64,000 bases of DNA from Panulirus ornatus. Its lineage: Eukaryota; Arthropoda; Malacostraca; Decapoda; Palinuridae. Shown in pieces: positions 63,586-64,000 of the stretch. Location: positions 26,412,894 through 26,476,893 of the forward strand of contig NC_092231.1 in the NCBI RefSeq assembly GCF_036320965.1, in the 5' to 3' direction. Every line of letters starts with the position of its first letter. Within the stretch, counting starts at the first letter, position 1. Made by a program: the position numbers and the translations under genes. The notes under the pieces were generated by a model. The model made no database searches. It was given only the letters and a program-made list of their open reading frames with translations, and was not told the origin of the DNA.

Positions 63586-64000
63586 TTCTTGCTAGCGTCT
63601 TTCCGTAAGGCTCAGTGTGTGATCTCTGTAGGTGTTCAGTCATATTGTTTCCTCAGATATCCTCTCACTCACCTTCATTTACCTTATAACGTCTGTGTCC
63701 AGCCGCTTCCTATGTTCTCCCCACCTCCTGAAGTTCTTCCCTGATTTTTCCCCCTTCCCTTTTCACCATCACCTCCCTCCTCCAGTGTCGCGTCTCCCCT
63801 GGTCACGCCTCCTTCCCTCCTCCTTCCTCTCTTCCTAGTCCACCTGAGCTCTGTTGATGTAGTGGGGACGTACTGCTGCCAGGGAGGGAACCGTCCTGCC
63901 CGAGCCGCTTGTACTCCTCACTATTTTCGCCTGGTCCCGCTCGACATCCTGTTACTCAGATGACCTGCACCGACCGGCATCCTAACTACCTTGTCCTCAC
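63583..64000. other. C/T-rich unassigned sequence to window end, no gene seen
   Basis: Pyrimidine-rich. Open frames here are short and featureless. Confidence 0.4.

Overview
This is a eukaryotic, non-coding, repeat-dominated window, most likely from an arthropod and probably a decapod crustacean. The grounds are the very high density of (TA)n, (CT)n and (GT)n microsatellites, the many long minisatellites, and several decayed LINE families. The RTE-like LINE 3' tail (CGCTACCTCGCTAACGCGGG) is one I associate from memory with decapod genomes. That host call is an inference and was not searched. I found no convincing host protein-coding gene, rRNA, functional tRNA, CRISPR array or bacterial-style operon. 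Nearly all long open frames come from tandem repeats whose units lack stop codons.

Layout. 1-2756: decayed RTE-like LINE (minus strand), cut by the window edge. 2.8-14.1 kb: microsatellites, degenerate minisatellites, a LINE 3' UTR (plus, 6.3-6.7 kb) and an RT remnant (minus, 9.9-10.35 kb). 14.4-15.2 kb: 39-bp array. 15.2-24 kb: mostly unassigned sequence with (TA)n tracts and a fold-back structure at 19.04-19.31 kb. 24.15-26.49 kb: 102 apparently identical copies of a 23-bp unit. 28.35-31.06 kb: heavily mutated Jockey/CR1-type LINE (plus). 32.4-36.2 kb: a transposon graveyard of two RTE-like LINE copies, a CR1-like RT fragment and a SINE head. 36.19-44.38 kb: an 8.2-kb array of a 20/21-bp unit that starts inside that SINE. 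45-57 kb: SINEs, a SINE-like element sharing the LINE tail, a fourth RTE-like LINE fragment (plus, 51.6 kb), 46-bp and 43-bp arrays, and a perfect 49-bp inverted repeat at 56.85 kb. 57.9-61.8 kb: 17-bp and 22-bp arrays that keep many frames open on one or both strands. 62-64 kb: a second copy of the short LINE-tailed element between (TA)n tracts.

How the parts relate. The RTE-like LINE (four copies), its free 3' tails and the two short elements share one 3' tail, which suggests a LINE with a non-autonomous partner. A tRNA-derived SINE family has three copies, and one appears to have seeded the largest satellite. Nothing here looks like a functioning cellular pathway; the interest lies in how the repeats arose.
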